A DNA stretch of 64,000 nt from Lunularia cruciata (lineage: Eukaryota; Streptophyta; Marchantiopsida; Lunulariales; Lunulariaceae), in assembly GCA_948567375.1 (NCBI GenBank), contig OX419757.1, forward strand, positions 41,602,001 to 41,666,000. The letters are read 5' to 3'. The position numbers and the translations under genes were made by a program. Numbering within the stretch: position 1 is the first letter of the stretch; the number at the start of each line of letters is the position of its first letter. The notes beneath the pieces are model-generated. The model was not told where the DNA came from. It made no database searches and was given only the letters and a program-made list of their open reading frames with translations. This document shows, one piece after another, positions 23,557 through 32,502 of the stretch.

Positions 23557-25115
23557 CATCAGAGAAGTGGAGTCAGGGGGAAATCGGGTGCAGGAACGTT
23601 GAGTGTTGGTGGTATCTCCAAGCTCGGTGGATCGTGGTAGCTCGATTCAGGTTCTGTGTTTCCCTAGTGTGCAGAAGCTCGTGTAGTTGATGCAAATTTG
23701 GCAGTTAGGCGGACGGTGTGCGGAAGTGCTGGCCAAATTTCGAGCAAAGAAGGAGCAATTTTCGAGCAGTGTTGTGATTTTGAGCTCAGGAGGTGAAGGC
23801 AGGACCAATTTGCTACGAGTTGGGCTCAGAAAGTGAAATTGAAGGTGGAGTTGGAAAGCTCTTCTCATGAAATTGTGATTTGGAAAAACCCGTTTTGTCA
23901 ATTTGGCTCGAGTGGAAAGTTAGCGGGGGATTTGGCGGACATCCATCTTTAGGGTTTACGTCAGATTTTACGTCAGATTTACGTCAGATTTTGGGCCAGA
24001 ATTGGAGGAGTTTCGCTGTTTGGCCAGATTTGGAGAAGTTTTGCTAGTTTGGAGGAGTTTCGCAGATTTGGAGAAGTTTCGCCAATTTTGGAGGAGGTTC
24101 GAAGTGGCAACAAGAAAGGCCTCATTTGGCTGAATTTCGGCGTTTCGAGGCTTCGAGGCATAGGGCTGTGGGCTATGAGAGGCTACGAAGGCCTAGAAGG
24201 GCCAGCAAGCCAGCTTGCTGGCGTGAGGCTAGCTAGTTTAGTGTAGATCTTGGTCATTGGTTGGCAAAATCTGCCTTTCTTGCTAGATTGTGCGCAACAG
24301 GGTTTGATCCCTAGATCTCTTGTTCCTAGACTGGTGCCCTAGCCAACTGGTCCACCCTCACTTGTTGTTATAGTGACTGTGCCACTGTTATCTATACACA
24401 TGTAGCTTTGGCTAGGAGAGGCAGTTTGATCCCATTCTTGGTGATCCTGGTAGCTTAGGACTTAGATACGAACTACTCTTATGTCAAATGCCAAATGGTG
24501 GTAGAGTCAGTCCCGTGTTGTGTTATGAGATGGAGGGTTTTCGTTTAGATTTCTTGTGATTGGATCCCCTCCATTCTCTGCTTCCTGTTTGTGCACCACG
24601 TTTGTGTGAGGTGCCTTGACTTTTGAGCGTTGGTGCTCTGGTGTGCTCTCGGTGGTGAGGCTGGAGTGATGACCAGTCAGACTACCTTTGTTTCTCTCCG
24701 GTGAGGCAGGAAGTGATGACCTGCAGACCGTGAGAGTGCGTGTTATGATGGCAGGTTACAGGTTGCCCTTCCCCTAGTGTAGTTATCTCGGTTAGAGTTA
24801 CATTAGTGGGTGGTGTTTTAGTTGGTATTGGCACGCGGTGGTGTTGGCACTTGGTGGGGCACTTGCGGTTGCGACTTGCTGTTGCAGTTGGTGGTTCGGG
24901 TTTGTTGGTGTGGTTACTTTGTCACGACGGAGTTCTTTGGAGATTCCAGAGGAGTTAGCCCTGCAGTACGCAGTGGGTTTACTCGGAGTGGTGCTCGGTA
25001 TCAGCCTGTATCTCAGGTCCCAGTGAGGGAGGAGATTGACTCTGAGTTGGAGTTCGACACAGGAGCTGATTCAGTTGAGAGTGCACTTGGTGTGTCCGCA
25101 CCGTTGTTGTGGGAC
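23557..25115 (+). other. Non-coding leader of the DNMT Gypsy element
   Basis: 1.56 kb between repeat A and the first in-frame ATG. No canonical tRNA primer site abuts A: the first bases are CATCAGAG, which shares only ATCAGAG with an iMet-type site. A TGGTATCTCC motif sits 53 bp further in (23610). It also has three tandem ACGTCAGATTT-like units (about 23957-23992), an imperfect series of GGAG(A/G)AGTTTCGC units (about 24000-24095) and a 9-bp-arm hairpin at 24201-24222. The gag frame opens at 24822, but its first ATG is at 25116. Confidence 0.6.
24201..24222. repeat. Leader hairpin
   Basis: Arms GCCAGCAAG and CTTGCTGGC with a 4-nt loop. Stem-loops in the leader of retroelement RNA often serve dimerisation or packaging; here that is only a possibility. 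Confidence 0.5.
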
Positions 25116-26723
25116 ATGGACGAGATTTATGGGGCCTCCAAAGGCCCTAGGCGTTACTCTGGTACAGTGGGTACCATTGAGTTGGATGACTTCATCCAGG
25201 AGTTCGATAGTTGGTGTGATCTGCAGCAAATGCGGAACCCGACTTTGTTCACACCCTTCATGGCATGGAAGGGGTTGTTTCAGCACTTGGAGGGTCCACC
25301 GATGGACGACTACCATGAGTTCAGGAGAGCTCATTTGGAGGAGATTGAGTTATGGAGACAGTATTGGTCTCCACACTATGTCTCCATCACTTCAGGTTCG
25401 GTGGCCAGGAGTAGGTCGGCTGTACCTACGAGTTCTAGCTCGAGTAGTGTTGGTGGAGCTAGTGGAGGTGCACTAGCTAGAGATAGTGCTACTACGAGTG
25501 GAGGTACCGCTGCAGGAGGTGGTGTGGTACCGGGGTTTAACCCCATGGTTGAGTTCTTCCTATGTTTGAGGCAGAACTACCAAGGAGTGCGGACTGACAA
25601 GCTGAGGAGCTTGCAGGAGTTCCAGTGGAAGGCTGGAGAGAGCCTACGCGAGGCATACACTTGCATGAGGCGGCTGATCAGTTTCACTCAGGGAGTTACT
25701 GAGGCCCAGGCAGTCCAGTTTTGGTATGGGATACTGGACAGGGAGTTGCGACGTAGAGTTCGTGATGCTACGTTGTTGCAGGCTACTTCGCCCACTTTGG
25801 CAGTAGTCTTTGGTTTGGCTGAGCGTATTGAGCTCAACATGGTGGAGGAGAGAGTGGTGACATCTGGATTTGGTAGAGAGACCTCATCCACGGTTGTGAC
25901 TTCTTCTAGAGTGCAGCAGAGTGCACCACGCCCAGTTGGTTTTCGAGGACAGGGTGGACAGCCCAGATCCTATGGAGCGAGTGGAGGGCCTAGTGGACTT
26001 AGACCCTTACCCTCATTTTCGGGTCAGCAGCAGCCAGTGAGTGGTGGTGTTGCTTGTTGGACTTGTGGTGGACCTCACCATAGGAGAGAGTGTACTCAGG
26101 GCAGCGGACCTGATACCTCTGGTGCATCACAGCCAGCACAGAGGCAGTGTGAGCACTGCCATAGATTTGGTCATACTAGTGACCGGTGTTTTGACCTACA
26201 CCCGGAGTTACGGAGTGGTAGGGCTGCTATGACAGGTAGTAGAGGAGCTCCAGTTCATGGAGGACGAGGTGGTAGAGGTGGTGGTAGAGGATCTACACCT
26301 AGTAGGGGTGCAGTACCTGCCCTTACTTCTGACACAGCTATGGCTACTCGGATTGAGCAGTTGGAGCAGAGATTGGCTAGTATGGCTATTGCTCATAGGA
26401 GATCAGATTCGGGTGCTGAGGCTTCCACCTCATATGCTGGTGATAGAGATGCTTTGGACTTCATGTGCGGAGCAGCACAGGTGGATGCATCTGCAGCAGT
26501 GACTAGGAATGCAGTACGTGCTCCAGAGCCTAGAGGAGCATCAGTGGAGTTGGACCCACAGAGAGGAGAGGTTGGGAGACAGGTCAGACTTCCCCAATCT
26601 TTCACGCTATCTGAGGCATTGCAGACGACATCCATGGTTCCTAGACGTCCCAGTGCAGGTGTGGTAGGTGGTGATGGAGTACTTGATGGAGTACCTACTA
26701 GTCAGCTACCTGCTACTACATAG
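25116..26723 (+). CDS. gag: Gag polyprotein of the DNMT Gypsy element
   Basis: 535 residues from the first in-frame ATG (the frame is open from 24822 but has no earlier ATG). Gag forms the virus-like particle that packages element RNA in the cytoplasm. Seen: a capsid-like region in two stretches (LDDFIQEFDSWCDLQQM; then about 25545-25850 with FFLCLRQNYQG and FQWKAGESLREAYTCMRRL); zinc knuckle 1 CWTCGGPHHRREC (26055-26093) and zinc knuckle 2 CEHCHRFGHTSDRC (26148-26189, C-X2-C-X4-H-X4-C); an RGG-type Gly/Arg stretch (about 26260-26300); and a short heptad-like stretch (RIEQLEQRLASMAI). It ends at TAG (26721-26723), followed in the same frame by ACT GAG and the next open segment, so readthrough or a recent nonsense change must link it to pol. 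Confidence 0.88.
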   Translation: MDEIYGASKGPRRYSGTVGTIELDDFIQEFDSWCDLQQMRNPTLFTPFMAWKGLFQHLEGPPMDDYHEFRRAHLEEIELWRQYWSPHYVSITSGSVARSRSAVPTSSSSSSVGGASGGALARDSATTSGGTAAGGGVVPGFNPMVEFFLCLRQNYQGVRTDKLRSLQEFQWKAGESLREAYTCMRRLISFTQGVTEAQAVQFWYGILDRELRRRVRDATLLQATSPTLAVVFGLAERIELNMVEERVVTSGFGRETSSTVVTSSRVQQSAPRPVGFRGQGGQPRSYGASGGPSGLRPLPSFSGQQQPVSGGVACWTCGGPHHRRECTQGSGPDTSGASQPAQRQCEHCHRFGHTSDRCFDLHPELRSGRAAMTGSRGAPVHGGRGGRGGGRGSTPSRGAVPALTSDTAMATRIEQLEQRLASMAIAHRRSDSGAEASTSYAGDRDALDFMCGAAQVDASAAVTRNAVRAPEPRGASVELDPQRGEVGRQVRLPQSFTLSEALQTTSMVPRRPSAGVVGGDGVLDGVPTSQLPATT

Positions 26724-26735
26724 ACTGAGTCTAGC

Positions 26736-29108
26736 ATGATGTTGGGGGCGGCTCAGCTGATTATGCGGCATCCTTTATTTTCAGCCAGTGACATATTTAC
26801 ATTGGGAGTGGACCCAGCCCCAGTGTTCCGGTTGGCTGCCACGTTGTGTGAGAGTAGGGATGGTGCAGTTCCTACTACTAGAGCAGAGATGGTTGGTAGT
26901 GGAGCTGACTTGGTTGAGGAGCATGGGATCCGTTCAGCGACCAGTGGTTTATGGCAGGCAGCAGCGGCTAGACTGGAGGAGTTGCCAGCTAGACCGGCCT
27001 TTGAGAGAGCGCGGTTTACACCTGGTGTTGTCCTATTGGATAACCAAAGGGGGATCTTTTGTTTGGTAGGACCTTCAGGGAAGGTCTATACACCACAGAG
27101 AGTCTTGTTAGACTCTGGTGCGCAGCCCCTTATGTTGGGGAAGGCTGCAGTTGTTGGTCTGGAGTTACGGAAGACCGATGTGGAGAGGTGTCCATTTCAG
27201 ATCCAGACATCTCTTGGTGGTGGTTCGACACAGTACATCACACGTGGAGAGCTTGTTGTCCAGGTTCAGCCTGGTCATCCCACTGATAGCTCGGTGGTGA
27301 GAGCTCAGGCTATTGCGACGATGGCTGAGTCCTATGATGTGCTAGTTGGGGGAGCAGTGTTATACCCTATGGGTTTCAGTATTGACTATTGGGAGGAGAC
27401 AGCCTCTTATAGACCTGGTTGGCAGTCTGGTGAGGGACGGGTATGTCGCCTACCAGTACGCTTCAGTAGTGGCAGTCTTGGCTCACTACAGTCCGGGACC
27501 ATGGCAGCATCAGTTTTGGCTTTCAGCGGTGCAGTTACTTGGCCTGGTGACTTGTTGGAGGGGAACGCCCATGCAGAGGATACTCCAATACCAGAGGAGA
27601 TCACTCGGCTATGGAGTACGAGTGGGATTGTTCCATCCACCTTGGATGTTCCATTGTGGAGTTCAGAGGAGGCATTGCAGCAGCATGCAGATCAGTTGGT
27701 GCAGCAGGCTTGGAGTGGAGCCTTCGTACCATCAGGGGATGAGTGTGAGGATGAGCCTCCAGAGGCGATTGCTTTGACACCTCTGGATACCACACTCATT
27801 GCTTGGCAGTATCCAGTAGAGGGGATATGCCTATTGGAGTTGTTTGGTGGGATCAGCACCGGACTAGCTGCGGTATTACAGGCGGGTATCCGAGTACAGA
27901 GGTACTTGTATGTAGAGAGAGATGAGACTGCTAGGCGAGTCTCTCTACATCATGTGGCACACTTGGCCTATCGGTATCTGGAGTTATTACCGATGTCAGC
28001 AGTCAGAGGTTACCAGAAGGCCTTACCAGGAGACATTTCCTTACTGGGGGCGCATGACCTAGAGAGACATGGGCCTGTTCACTTGGTGATTTCTGGATGG
28101 CCATGTCAGGGACATACACGTGCGGGCCGCGGTTTGGGTCTTCAGGATCCTCGTTCTGGTGTGTTTTGGGAGATGTTACGGATACTACGACATCTCCAGG
28201 TTCATCAATCTGTTTCTCCAGCTTACCTTTTGGAGAACGTTCCATTGATGGGTGATTCTCGCACTAGAGTGGTGGCGAGTACACATCAAGTCCATTCATG
28301 GATGGGACCTGCTGTATTGTTAGATGCAGCCAGAGTGGGATCACGGGCTCATCGTCTTCGTCTTTGGTGGACAAACCTCTTACCCAAAGAGGTTCTACAG
28401 CGTGCTTATGATGGGATTCAGCGACTGGATCACATTCTTGTTGATGATATCTTGGATGTTGGACGTCAGTCTCAGACAGTGGTAGTGGCTGATAGGTCAC
28501 CCATGGCAGTGGTGAACCTAGTTGGACAGCCTAGAGCTGCATTTCCCACACTCATGAGTTTCCCATGCTCTCATGCTTTTCGAGAGGGAGGACCTGGACT
28601 TGTTTGGGACTCACAGTTACAGCAGTTGGTGGAGCCCAATGCTGATGAGAGAGAGCGGGCGATGGGTTTTTGCACCGGTATTACCGCTGTTCTAGCAGTG
28701 TCAGAGGCATCCAGGCGTCAGGTGTTAGGTCAGGCTATGGACCTGAACTGTTTGACCTGGATTGTGAGCCTTGGTTTGGCAGAGCAGCGTAGGATGCGCT
28801 TGATAGGCATCACCACTCGGACACTTGTGAGCCCTGTGCCTATCGAGACGATTCAGGCACATGCTGGGGGCGATGGACCGAGTGGACATGGTATTCTTGG
28901 GACACATCCAGTAGCTACTAGGGAGAGTGGTCTACTTGGAGTCCATCCAGGTGAGCGTGGGCTACTTGGATTACACCCTTGGTCCACATGGGATGCAGCC
29001 AGAAGACGTATGGAGCTTGCAGCCAGAGTGGAGGGAGTTTTATACACAGAGGTTGGGACCTCTAGTGGTTGGGAGCATGACACCATTGCTCCCAAGGGCC
29101 CAGTATAG
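26736..29108 (+). CDS. Aspartic protease fused to a DNMT3-like C5-cytosine DNA methyltransferase
   Basis: 790 residues from ATG 26736, in frame with gag. A retroviral-type protease site LLDSGAQ lies at residues 124-130 (27105-27125). From about residue 362 to 680 is a complete methyltransferase domain in canonical motif order: motif I LLELFGGISTG (SAM binding, about 366-376), YVERDETAR (about 390-398), motif IV SGWPCQGHTRAG with the catalytic Cys at residue 457 (28104), motif VI LLENV with Glu500, motif VIII RAHRLRLWW (537-545), and motifs IX-X MGFCTGITAVL...VLGQAMDLN (about 645-671). Spacing and motif style match DNMT3 rather than the permuted DRM order. Gln replaces the common Asn in the GN of motif X. 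C5-methyltransferases transfer methyl groups from SAM to cytosine. Downstream come three GxLGxHP repeats. The frame ends at TAG (29106), followed by CAGCCA. Confidence 0.9.
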   Translation: MMLGAAQLIMRHPLFSASDIFTLGVDPAPVFRLAATLCESRDGAVPTTRAEMVGSGADLVEEHGIRSATSGLWQAAAARLEELPARPAFERARFTPGVVLLDNQRGIFCLVGPSGKVYTPQRVLLDSGAQPLMLGKAAVVGLELRKTDVERCPFQIQTSLGGGSTQYITRGELVVQVQPGHPTDSSVVRAQAIATMAESYDVLVGGAVLYPMGFSIDYWEETASYRPGWQSGEGRVCRLPVRFSSGSLGSLQSGTMAASVLAFSGAVTWPGDLLEGNAHAEDTPIPEEITRLWSTSGIVPSTLDVPLWSSEEALQQHADQLVQQAWSGAFVPSGDECEDEPPEAIALTPLDTTLIAWQYPVEGICLLELFGGISTGLAAVLQAGIRVQRYLYVERDETARRVSLHHVAHLAYRYLELLPMSAVRGYQKALPGDISLLGAHDLERHGPVHLVISGWPCQGHTRAGRGLGLQDPRSGVFWEMLRILRHLQVHQSVSPAYLLENVPLMGDSRTRVVASTHQVHSWMGPAVLLDAARVGSRAHRLRLWWTNLLPKEVLQRAYDGIQRLDHILVDDILDVGRQSQTVVVADRSPMAVVNLVGQPRAAFPTLMSFPCSHAFREGGPGLVWDSQLQQLVEPNADERERAMGFCTGITAVLAVSEASRRQVLGQAMDLNCLTWIVSLGLAEQRRMRLIGITTRTLVSPVPIETIQAHAGGDGPSGHGILGTHPVATRESGLLGVHPGERGLLGLHPWSTWDAARRRMELAARVEGVLYTEVGTSSGWEHDTIAPKGPV

Positions 29109-29114
29109 CAGCCA
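29106..29114 (+). promoter_or_regulatory. Candidate stop-codon readthrough signal TAG CAG CCA
   Basis: TAG followed by CAG CCA fits the UAG-CAR-YYA consensus for translational readthrough established for tobamoviruses. The frame continues open for 1,038 codons into RT, RNase H, integrase and PHD. The alternative is a CAG-to-TAG change. Confidence 0.5.
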
Positions 29115-32100
29115 GTCAGTACGTCTTCCACTCCTACTACAGTTACAGAGGATACTTGGGAGCCAGATCTTGGACCCAAGCTTACTGGAGAGGAAAGACG
29201 GAGGGTTTGGAGGTTCTTGAGGAGTCACACGAGTTGTTTTGCCTTCAGTATGAAGGATTTGGGTGCTCTGAAGGGACCTGGTATACGGATTGAGCTGACT
29301 AGCAACACACCTGTTTTCCGACGTCCTTATCGATATAGTGAGATGGAGAGGACATTGATTCAGAGCCGGAGTAGTGACCTTTTTGAGGCTGGTTTGGTGG
29401 AGATTTCACATGGAGAGTATGCATCAACAACAGTGATGCCAGCCAAGAAGGATATGCATGGCAACTATACAGATAGGCGGATGTGTGGAGATTACCGTCC
29501 TATCAACCGACAGACCAGGGCTGATCGGTATGCCATGCCTACACCGGAGGAGATTTTTGATGCGATTGGGCATGCAAAGGTCTTCAGTACTTTGGATCTT
29601 CGAGCGGGATATCATCAATTGCCGATCAGGGAGGAAGATAAGTCCAAGACAGCATTTTGGGCTATTGATCCTCACGGCAAGGATGTGTTATATCAGTGGA
29701 GATTCTTACCATTTGGGTTGAAGAATGCTCCTGCTGAGTTCCAGAGGGTCATGGATAGGATCCTAGCTGGACTGGATTTTGCTCGGTGCTATATTGATGA
29801 CATTTTGGTGTATAGCACTACTGTGGAGGAGCATGAGAGACAGTTGTTGGAGGTGTTTGAGAGGTTGAGATCTCATGGACTCAAATTACATCCTGGGAAG
29901 TGTAGGTTCTTCCATGAGCAGGTTGAGTATTTGGGTCACACTATCTACCCCGGAGGACTTGGTGTTCAGCAGACCAAGGTGGAGGCTATTGCACGTATTC
30001 CTCGGCCTACGGATGTGAGCAGAGTGCGAGCATTCCTTGGGTTGGCAAACTTCTATCGCCGCTATGTTAGAGGATTTAGTGCCATTGCCAAGGCCTTGAC
30101 GAAGCTGACCAAGCTTACACAGGAGTGGTGTTGGGGAGATGAGCAGGAGAGAGCTTTTGTAGAGCTCAAGGAGAGGTTGACATCTGCTCCTATTTTGAGG
30201 AGACCGATCAGGGGACGACCATTTCAGGTTCACACTGATTGGAGTATGTTGGGGCTTGGAGCGGTGCTCACCCGGCATGATGATGAGGAGAAGGAGTTTG
30301 TGGTGGCCTATGCTAGTCGCTCCAACAATTCAGCGGAGGCGAAGTATAGTTCATATGAGGGAGAGTGCTTGGCAGCAGTTTGGGCAGTAGCACATTTCCG
30401 ATGTTACCTATTTGGTAACCCCTTCACTCTCATCACTGATCATCAGCCGCTGAAGTGGTTGATGGAGTCCGACAAGCTTTCAGGGAAGCTTGCACGATGG
30501 GCTCTGATTTTACAGGAGTATGATTTCACGGTTGTTCATAGACCTGGAGTGGTGAACCGTGATGCAGATGGGTTGAGTAGAAACCCATGTCCCAGCCAGC
30601 AGGATCAGACCGGAGCACGTTGGCATGGTGAGACAGATGAGGAGATGGTGCCAGGTTGGCATGCATCGGCCTTTCTGTGTATATTTGCAGAGACTTTGGT
30701 GGTATCTCTCTCAGCGCATACAGGAGGAGTTATTGAGGTCACAGATCCAGAGAGTGAAGATATTGGTACAGTTCAGCGAGACATTCATGATGATGTCTTA
30801 GTGATGGACTATCTTCGCACTGGTGTTGTGGGTGGCACAGTTGGGGCCAAGGAGAGAGACCGTGTTCTTCAGCGGGCCAGACGGTTCAGATTGGAGGGTA
30901 GACACCTTTTGCGTGTATGGGAGGATGGTAGAGTGCGAGTAGTACCACTTCCATCACAGAGACCACAGTTGGTCCGTCATGCTCATGAGGAGCTAGGACA
31001 TTTTGGAGTAAAGCGTACATATAGCTTACTCCAGAGTCATTCTTGGTGGCGCGGTATGCAGACCGAGGTACAGCAGTTTGTTGCCAGATGTGTGGTTTGT
31101 GACCAAGTTAGAGCATCATTCAATGCTCCTACGCCACAGTTACACCCATTACCTATCATGGGATTGGGTTACCGTTGGAGTTTGGACTTTGCCGGACCTT
31201 TACCGCTGACTGTCAGACATCATCGGTATGTCTTGGTGATGGTGGAGCACTTCTCCAAGTGGATTGAGTTGGTGGCACTTCCTGACAAGTCTAGTGAAGG
31301 GACAGCTTACTCGTTCCTGGATCGAGTTCTTAGTCATTTTGGTGCACCAGCTGAGGTTTTGACTGATCAGGGTACAGAGTTCTTGGGAGAGTTTCAGGTC
31401 TTGTGTGACAAGGCTTTGATTGATCATCGTACTACATCCCGAGATCACCCTGAGGCAGATGGCTTAGCAGAGAGAGTGGTTCAGACGGTGAAGAGAGGAT
31501 TGCGAAAGTATGGTTTGCAAAGAGGCCACTTGGGAGATTGGGATCTCCAATTACCTTGGTTGGCCATGGGCTATCGGTTCAGCCGGCAAGCCTCCTTAGC
31601 ATCCTTCTCTCCATACTTTCTACTCTATGGACGAGATCCAGATTTACCTGCAGCCATTCGTCGAGATGCTACTGTAGTTTTGGACTTGGATGACCCTGAT
31701 GTATGGATGAGCGCATGTTCTCAACGGGCAGAGATCTTTCAGAGAGTGATGCCGATGGCCTTCAAGAACTTGGCGATTGCTCAGCATAGAGATACTTTAC
31801 GCTATGCTACCATTCGAGGAGGAGGTTCTAGACCCTCGATCCGTCGATTTCATCCATGCGACTATGTATATCTACAGCAGACAGCACCGACGACACTTGA
31901 TGTTTCTACAGGCCGCACTATCTTGAGAGTGCGCGAGGTTTTGCCATCTGGAGTCCTTGTGTTAGAAGGACGTGATGGTGTTGTTTGGAAGGATCATGTG
32001 CGCAATTGTGCGCCATGCCACCTTCCAAACATTGATGGTACTATGGACCCAAGCTTGGCACTTGTACGTGCAGGCTTGAGGTGTATGTTATGTGGCTCTT

Positions 32101-32222
32101 CTGGTGGAGCTGCTACTATGTTAGTGTGTGATAGTTGTTCGAGAGGATGGCATATGGCATGTATGACTCCTCCCCTCACGGTGGTTCCTCAAGGACAGTG
32201 GTTATGTCCTAGATGTACTTGA
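29109..32222 (+). CDS. pol: Reverse transcriptase, RNase H, DDE integrase and C-terminal PHD finger (pol)
   Basis: Open frame of 1,037 residues continuing directly after the TAG; the first internal ATG is at 29250. Order: pre-RT linker (GEERRRVWRFLRSH); RT with MCGDYRPINRQT, FSTLDLRAGYHQLPI, LPFGLKNAPAEFQRVM and the active site YIDD (29790-29801); RNase H with HTDWS, YEGECLAAVWAV and TDHQPLKWL (about 30230-30460); integrase with an HHCC zinc finger (about 30979-31100), catalytic Asp at 31185 and 31365 and Glu at 31470 (34 residues between the last two); and a PHD finger. RT copies RNA to DNA, RNase H removes RNA, and integrase inserts the product. All key residues are present and no stop interrupts. 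The lack of an own strong start next to the TAG suggests expression as a fusion. Confidence 0.92.
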   Translation, partial: QPVSTSSTPTTVTEDTWEPDLGPKLTGEERRRVWRFLRSHTSCFAFSMKDLGALKGPGIRIELTSNTPVFRRPYRYSEMERTLIQSRSSDLFEAGLVEISHGEYASTTVMPAKKDMHGNYTDRRMCGDYRPINRQTRADRYAMPTPEEIFDAIGHAKVFSTLDLRAGYHQLPIREEDKSKTAFWAIDPHGKDVLYQWRFLPFGLKNAPAEFQRVMDRILAGLDFARCYIDDILVYSTTVEEHERQLLEVFERLRSHGLKLHPGKCRFFHEQVEYLGHTIYPGGLGVQQTKVEAIARIPRPTDVSRVRAFLGLANFYRRYVRGFSAIAKALTKLTKLTQEWCWGDEQERAFVELKERLTSAPILRRPIRGRPFQVHTDWSMLGLGAVLTRHDDEEKEFVVAYASRSNNSAEAKYSSYEGECLAAVWAVAHFRCYLFGNPFTLITDHQPLKWLMESDKLSGKLARWALILQEYDFTVVHRPGVVNRDADGLSRNPCPSQQDQTGARWHGETDEEMVPGWHASAFLCIFAETLVVSLSAHTGGVIEVTDPESEDIGTVQRDIHDDVLVMDYLRTGVVGGTVGAKERDRVLQRARRFRLEGRHLLRVWEDGRVRVVPLPSQRPQLVRHAHEELGHFGVKRTYSLLQSHSWWRGMQTEVQQFVARCVVCDQVRASFNAPTPQLHPLPIMGLGYRWSLDFAGPLPLTVRHHRYVLVMVEHFSKWIELVALPDKSSEGTAYSFLDRVLSHFGAPAEVLTDQGTEFLGEFQVLCDKALIDHRTTSRDHPEADGLAERVVQTVKRGLRKYGLQRGHLGDWDLQLPWLAMGYRFSRQASLASFSPYFLLYGRDPDLPAAIRRDATVVLDLDDPDVWMSACSQRAEIFQRVMPMAFKNLAIAQHRDTLRYATIRGGGSRPSIRRFHPCDYVYLQQTAPTTLDVSTGRTILRVREVLPSGVLVLEGRDGVVWKDHVRNCAPCHLPNIDGTMDPSLALVRAGLRCMLCGSSGGAATMLVCDSCSRGWHMACMTPPLTVVPQGQWLCPRCT
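32082..32216 (+). other. PHD finger coding segment at the integrase C-terminus
   Basis: The encoded pattern is C-X2-C ... C-X2-C-X4-H-X2-C ... C-X2-C (CMLC, CDSCSRGWHMAC, then CPRC), a complete C4HC3 PHD finger with the conserved Trp before its last pair of cysteines (QWLCPRC). PHD fingers bind histone H3 tails, usually by H3K4 state. The position matches that of the chromodomain in chromoviruses, so target-site choice is the likely role (inferred). Confidence 0.88.
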
Positions 32223-32391
32223 CCTATAGCTAGTTCATTCTTTATATGGTATAGATTGCAGACAGGCGACTAACGATGGGGCTCCATAGCACCCGGCCTC
32301 CTGATCTTTGCCCATTAGAGGGTATACCATATACTTAGAGTAGATAGCTATCTGGAGTTAGAGGGACCTAACCGCCAGCTAGGGGGGCAAT
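32223..32391 (+). other. 3' non-coding segment and polypurine tract
   Basis: An 11-bp inverted repeat (TATATGGTATA at 32243-32253 and TATACCATATA at 32323-32333) brackets most of it. The purine run AGGGGGG plus CAAT (32381-32391) directly precedes repeat B and looks like a plus-strand primer site. Confidence 0.65.
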
Positions 32392-32497
32392 TGTGGCACT
32401 TTAGAGTCTATGTATGACTTATGTGTGAGTTGTGCTTTTATAGTGTATGATGTTGACAGCGATGTATGTTGTGTAGCGATGTATATACGCACGACAG
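32392..32497 (+). repeat. Terminal repeat B, first copy (B1)
   Basis: 106 bp beginning TGTGGCACTTTAG and ending CGACAG, identical to 32949-33054. It follows the purine tract and is joined through GC to repeat A2. Confidence 0.93.
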
Positions 32498-32502
32498 CTG
32501 TC
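32493..32502. repeat. Palindromic B/A junction GACAGCTGTC
   Basis: The end of B (GACA) and the start of A (TGTC) face each other across GC. These are exactly the outer ends of the integrated element (TGTC at 23108, GACA at 33053), so the junction resembles a joined-ends circle junction. Confidence 0.75.

Noticed and set aside
24822-25115. 98 extra residues at the gag N-terminus
   Set aside because: The frame is open but begins with TTG and has no ATG before 25116, so it is treated as leader.
25071-25334. Minus-strand and off-frame open frames across the DNMT element (many between 25 and 32 kb)
   Set aside because: They are shadows of the GC-richer long coding frame and show no domain.
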